7,259 nucleotides of DNA from Cyanobacteria bacterium UBA8803 (lineage in GTDB: Bacteria; Cyanobacteriota; Cyanobacteriia; Cyanobacteriales; Coleofasciculaceae). Shown one piece after another: positions 6,101-7,259 of this stretch. The position numbers and the translations under genes are program-made. The stretch's first letter is position 1. Each line of letters starts with the position of its first letter. The notes below the pieces were generated by a model that searched no databases, was not told the origin of the DNA, and saw only the letters and a program-made list of their open reading frames with translations. The DNA lies in the NCBI GenBank assembly GCA_003505715.1, contig DNXU01000031.1:23039-30297 (forward strand), in the 5' to 3' direction.

Positions 6101-6488
6101 TGCTTATATGGTAGTCGGAGGGTTGCCAATCCCTCGATTAGACCATGCCGAAGCGATCGCTGAAATGGCACTGGACATGCAAAAGATCAGCGGTCACTTC
6201 AAGCGAGATGATGGGGAACCTTTTTACCTGCGTATTGGCATCCATACAGGGCCGGTAGTGGCTGGGGTGATTGGTCTAAGAAAGTTTATCTATGATTTGT
6301 GGGGCGATACTGTCAATGTCGCGGCTCGGATGGAATCTCAGGGCATAGCAGGGGGCATTCAAGTTACGGCTGCTACTTACGAGCGTTTGAAGGACAAGTA
6401 TGTCTTAGAAAAACGAGGTGCGATCGCAGTTAAAGGTAAGGGAGAAATGATGACCTATTGGCTCACAGAGAGAAAGGTGAACAGTTGA
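3120..6488 (+). CDS. Class III adenylate cyclase with UrtA-like ligand-binding, GAF and two PAS domains
   Basis: This 1122-residue protein should make cAMP from ATP. Order: UrtA-like type I binding-protein domain (about 3-375; VGILHSLSGTMAISE, FGCWTSASRK, WYPVPYEGLE, AAGHYAAWSYFQ, DPIETAY); coiled coil (about 386-411); GAF (about 412-608); PAS (about 617-765); PAS (about 777-892); a coupling helix (SERLLLNILPQVIAEQL, 905-921); cyclase (about 940-1117). Metal ligands Asp950 (FADIVRFT) and Asp994 (TIGDAY), adenine-selecting Lys990 and Asp1059 (YDLWGD), and transition-state Asn1066 and Arg1070 (NVAAR) are all present, so a homodimer would have two complete active sites. No signal peptide or membrane span is seen. 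The in-frame stop at 3069-3071, with no start codon before 3120, fixes the start and makes a cytosolic protein likely. No Shine-Dalgarno precedes it; the leader is pyrimidine-rich (3085-3114). GAF and PAS1 carry inserts. The last residues overlap a repeat. The ligand, urea, amide or other, is inferred from homology. Confidence 0.93.
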   Translation: MSPVRVGILHSLSGTMAISEAPLVEAALMAIAEINQRGGVLGQPIEAIVEDGASDAVWFAGKARKLLEENNITTVFGCWTSASRKAVKPLFEALNGLLWYPVPYEGLESSPNIFYIGSCANQQVEPAVTWLLQNQGQRFYLLGSDEIFSHTAHKIVTAQLKHQGGRVIGQKYLPLGTNDFAEIITNIEQLRPDVVFNTLNGDSNLAFYRQYQASGITPADIPILTVRVAEPELQQLGEAAAGHYAAWSYFQSLNTPQNRQFVQNFQALYGLNRVTSDPIETAYTQVYLWQQAVELAESVAVERVRVAAYGQSFEAPGGLVRIEPNHHVGKACRIGKILPNGQVEVVFSTDQLIKPLPWLGIETVNFSGKEIAMNLLAEVPPIIETACQLEQKTRQLKREINQYKRAEEEVELLLDITRAISAASDFEEALEVALRQLCKATSWSIGEAWVPSADGTVLEYSRSWYCHPTGQDDALVGAVERFREHSQKITRRPNEGLPGRVWYRGQPEWIPDVSVESSSLFLRAQLSKECGIKAEFGVPIIAGRRMGEKGREGKIQKHSSSHPEGDLSSLADGQVLAVLVFFMQESRQQEQRLVELVSAVAAQLGTVMQHLSAEAELRALFEAMNDVIVVLDRQGRYLKIAPTQPEYLYKPTGELLGKTMHEVFERSLADKFLGHIRDALENQRTVNFEYHLNLEERLAADLVTDVADGVGELVRYELSLGVDSSVTSARKSFVNPKSRDVWFAASVSPISQDSAIWVARDITAHRRAGEELRASERKFRTLIERMNEGLSIVDNQGVIEFVNDRFCEMVGYDRDELIGRYEEELAATAADRRLLQAKRNLRQQGVFDQYEIQLQSKSGLPLWVLGISTPVFDAEEKPIGAMITLNDITESKQAEEALRAEQQKSERLLLNILPQVIAEQLKQNHSELVKGTISAPIASLFDEATILFADIVRFTPLSARMSPTALVNLLNQIFSAFDQLSDRYGLEKIKTIGDAYMVVGGLPIPRLDHAEAIAEMALDMQKISGHFKRDDGEPFYLRIGIHTGPVVAGVIGLRKFIYDLWGDTVNVAARMESQGIAGGIQVTAATYERLKDKYVLEKRGAIAVKGKGEMMTYWLTERKVNS
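4749..4841 (+). repeat. Repeat-like in-frame insert in the GAF coding region
   Basis: Residues about 544-574 of the cyclase interrupt what would normally be a continuous GAF strand pair (GVPIIAG to VLAVLVFF). The insert is basic and polar (RRMGEKGREGK, then a Ser/His-rich part). Its DNA at 4754-4780 is almost pure purine (GGGGGAGAAGGGGAGAGAGG), like the intergenic tracts at 1-20 and 517-533. The reading frame is kept. Insert limits are estimated from the usual GAF pattern, not from an alignment. Confidence 0.55.
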
Positions 6489-6561
6489 CAGTTGACAATA
6501 GTAAACCTATTGTAAAATTATATATCTCGCCTAGAAATTTAGGTTATCAACTGTCAACTGT
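6481..6561. repeat. Inverted repeat between convergent genes, possible two-way terminator
   Basis: ACAGTTGACAGTTGA (6481-6495) is perfectly complementary to TCAACTGTCAACTGT (6547-6561), a 15-bp stem. Each arm is itself a tandem CAGTTGA duplication. The 51-base loop holds a smaller hairpin (CAATAG 6496-6501 with CTATTG 6507-6512) and AT-rich sequence. A further partial copy (ATTGTCAAC, 6565-6573) ends three bases before the SPFH stop codon. The cyclase stop codon (6486-6488) is inside the left arm. The location between two 3' ends suggests a termination or mRNA-end role, but there is no clean T-run. Confidence 0.6.
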
Positions 6562-6575
6562 GAATTGTCAACTAA

Positions 6576-7259
6576 CTACTGACGAGGCTGAGTTGGGTTG
6601 GGCTGAGTTGATCGACCCGCATTCGGATCGAAAGAAGGAAATGGTGCTGTTCCCCCTTGATAAACGGGTAATATACCATTCCATTTGTCAATCATTTTCT
6701 GTTGCAGTTCTAACTCCCGTAAGCGGATAGTCAGGGGTGAAACCGTAGTTGCTTGAATGCGAGCAACTTCCGCATCACCCCTAGCTTCCGCAATTTTGCG
6801 CTTGGCTTCCGCTTCAGCAACTTCTAGTTGAGCTTTGGCTGCTACAGCCTGTTGTTCGGCTTGGAAACGAGCCGTAATTTGGGTTTCAATTGTCTTATCA
6901 AACCGAGGTTTACTGACAAAACCAATGGATTCAAAGGTAACACCAACTGGGGTAAATTTATTATTCAAGCATGTTTCCACATCTTTGAGTAACTGAGCCT
7001 GTTTAGCTCCGACAATTTCCTCAGGTTTTAATTCTGTGGCTGCTTGGTTGAAGCAATTTCTGGTTTCGCTACGCACCAGGGTAGATTTAAACTCGTCAGG
7101 ATCTTTTAAGTACTTCCCATAGAAGTCTTTGATTTTATCCGTGTTGAAAAAGTAAGAAATCGATACATCAGCATTAACACTGGTGCCACCAACACCAAAG
7201 GTAATGCTTTCATCTATCGGAGATCCTTCTTCTTGGGAAGATGTTAAGATGTAATACTG
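6576..7259 (-). CDS. SPFH/prohibitin-family membrane-associated protein, 5' end outside window
   Basis: 227 C-terminal residues are visible; the N-terminus lies beyond 7259, where the frame stays open. A GTG at 7074-7076 could be taken as a start, but 61 further in-frame codons upstream encode typical SPFH sequence (FGVGGTSVNADVSISYFF), so it is internal. The visible part holds the end of the SPFH (band 7/prohibitin) domain, then an Ala/Glu/Lys-rich coiled coil (FQAEQQAVAAKAQLEVAEAE and the KRKIAEARGDAE stretch), then KWNGILPVYQGG, which matches the KWDGxLP element common in prohibitin homologues, and a Pro/Thr/Gln-rich tail. Family members are anchored by an N-terminal membrane segment, form large ring oligomers and often chaperone membrane proteins or proteases; the anchor is not visible here. 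It converges with the cyclase gene, 87 bases apart, and has no evident functional link to it. Confidence 0.9.
   Translation of the reverse strand, partial: QYYILTSSQEEGSPIDESITFGVGGTSVNADVSISYFFNTDKIKDFYGKYLKDPDEFKSTLVRSETRNCFNQAATELKPEEIVGAKQAQLLKDVETCLNNKFTPVGVTFESIGFVSKPRFDKTIETQITARFQAEQQAVAAKAQLEVAEAEAKRKIAEARGDAEVARIQATTVSPLTIRLRELELQQKMIDKWNGILPVYQGGTAPFPSFDPNAGRSTQPNPTQPRQ

Larger units (their letters stand above)
817..6427. repeat. Seven dispersed HIP1 sites (GCGATCGC)
   Basis: Exact GCGATCGC octamers start at 817, 1942, 3207, 5114, 6061, 6153 and 6420; the range given spans the first to the last. A random octamer is expected about once per 65 kb, so this density is a strong cyanobacterial signature. 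All seven lie inside coding sequence, in the oxygenase and the cyclase. None is seen in gloA, msrA or the visible SPFH gene. They are a genome-wide signature and not gene-specific operators. Confidence 0.9.

Noticed and set aside
6492..6518. TTGACA ... TAAAAT as a plus-strand promoter after the cyclase
   Set aside because: TTGACA is part of the repeat, the spacing is only 15, and no plus-strand gene lies downstream.
6458..6730. Plus-strand 90-codon frame across the cyclase/SPFH junction
   Set aside because: It overlaps the cyclase end, the inverted repeat and the antisense of the SPFH gene, and shows no coding character.
7074..7076. GTG as the start of the SPFH-family gene
   Set aside because: The frame stays open for 61 more codons to the window edge and encodes clear SPFH-domain sequence, so the true start is outside the window.

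Overview
The window looks like chromosomal DNA of a cyanobacterium, probably a filamentous one with a repeat-rich genome. Seven exact copies of the palindrome GCGATCGC (HIP1) lie in about 7.3 kb. The gene content fits: a carotenoid-cleaving oxygenase, a long-N-terminus MsrA of the cyanobacterial/plant type, a multidomain GAF/PAS adenylate cyclase and an SPFH/prohibitin protein. Purine-rich short repeats (units such as GGGATGA and GGGAGTA) and GTTGACA-type repeats sit between genes, as is common in filamentous cyanobacteria. The genus cannot be fixed from the sequence.

Layout. Positions 74-511 (+) encode glyoxalase I (gloA). A 260-base gap follows, containing repeat hairpins and a strong terminator-like structure that works only on the minus strand, with a minus-strand promoter-like sequence about 30 bases upstream of it. 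This makes a candidate small RNA. Positions 772-2205 (+) encode a carotenoid/apocarotenoid oxygenase whose start lies just after a 49-base imperfect inverted repeat. Positions 2265-2921 (+) encode MsrA, followed by two tandem terminator-like hairpins. Positions 3120-6488 (+) encode a 1122-residue adenylate cyclase. Positions 6576-7259 (-) are the C-terminal part of an SPFH/prohibitin-family protein that runs off the right edge. The cyclase and SPFH genes converge on an 87-base spacer built around a 15-bp inverted repeat.

Function. The first three genes handle reactive small molecules: methylglyoxal detoxification, cleavage of (apo)carotenoids, and repair of oxidised methionine. They may be loosely related in stress physiology, but their spacing does not prove an operon. 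The centre of interest is the cyclase. Its N-terminal ~375 residues resemble UrtA, the urea-binding protein of the urea ABC transporter, but there is no signal peptide and no transmembrane segment, and an in-frame stop 51 bases upstream of the start rules out a missing one. This domain is followed by GAF, PAS, PAS and a class III cyclase domain with all six canonical catalytic residues. The simplest reading is a cytosolic sensor that couples a urea- or amide-like ligand to cAMP. Its GAF domain and first PAS domain each carry an insert of about 30-43 residues; the GAF insert contains a purine-rich tract like the intergenic repeats.
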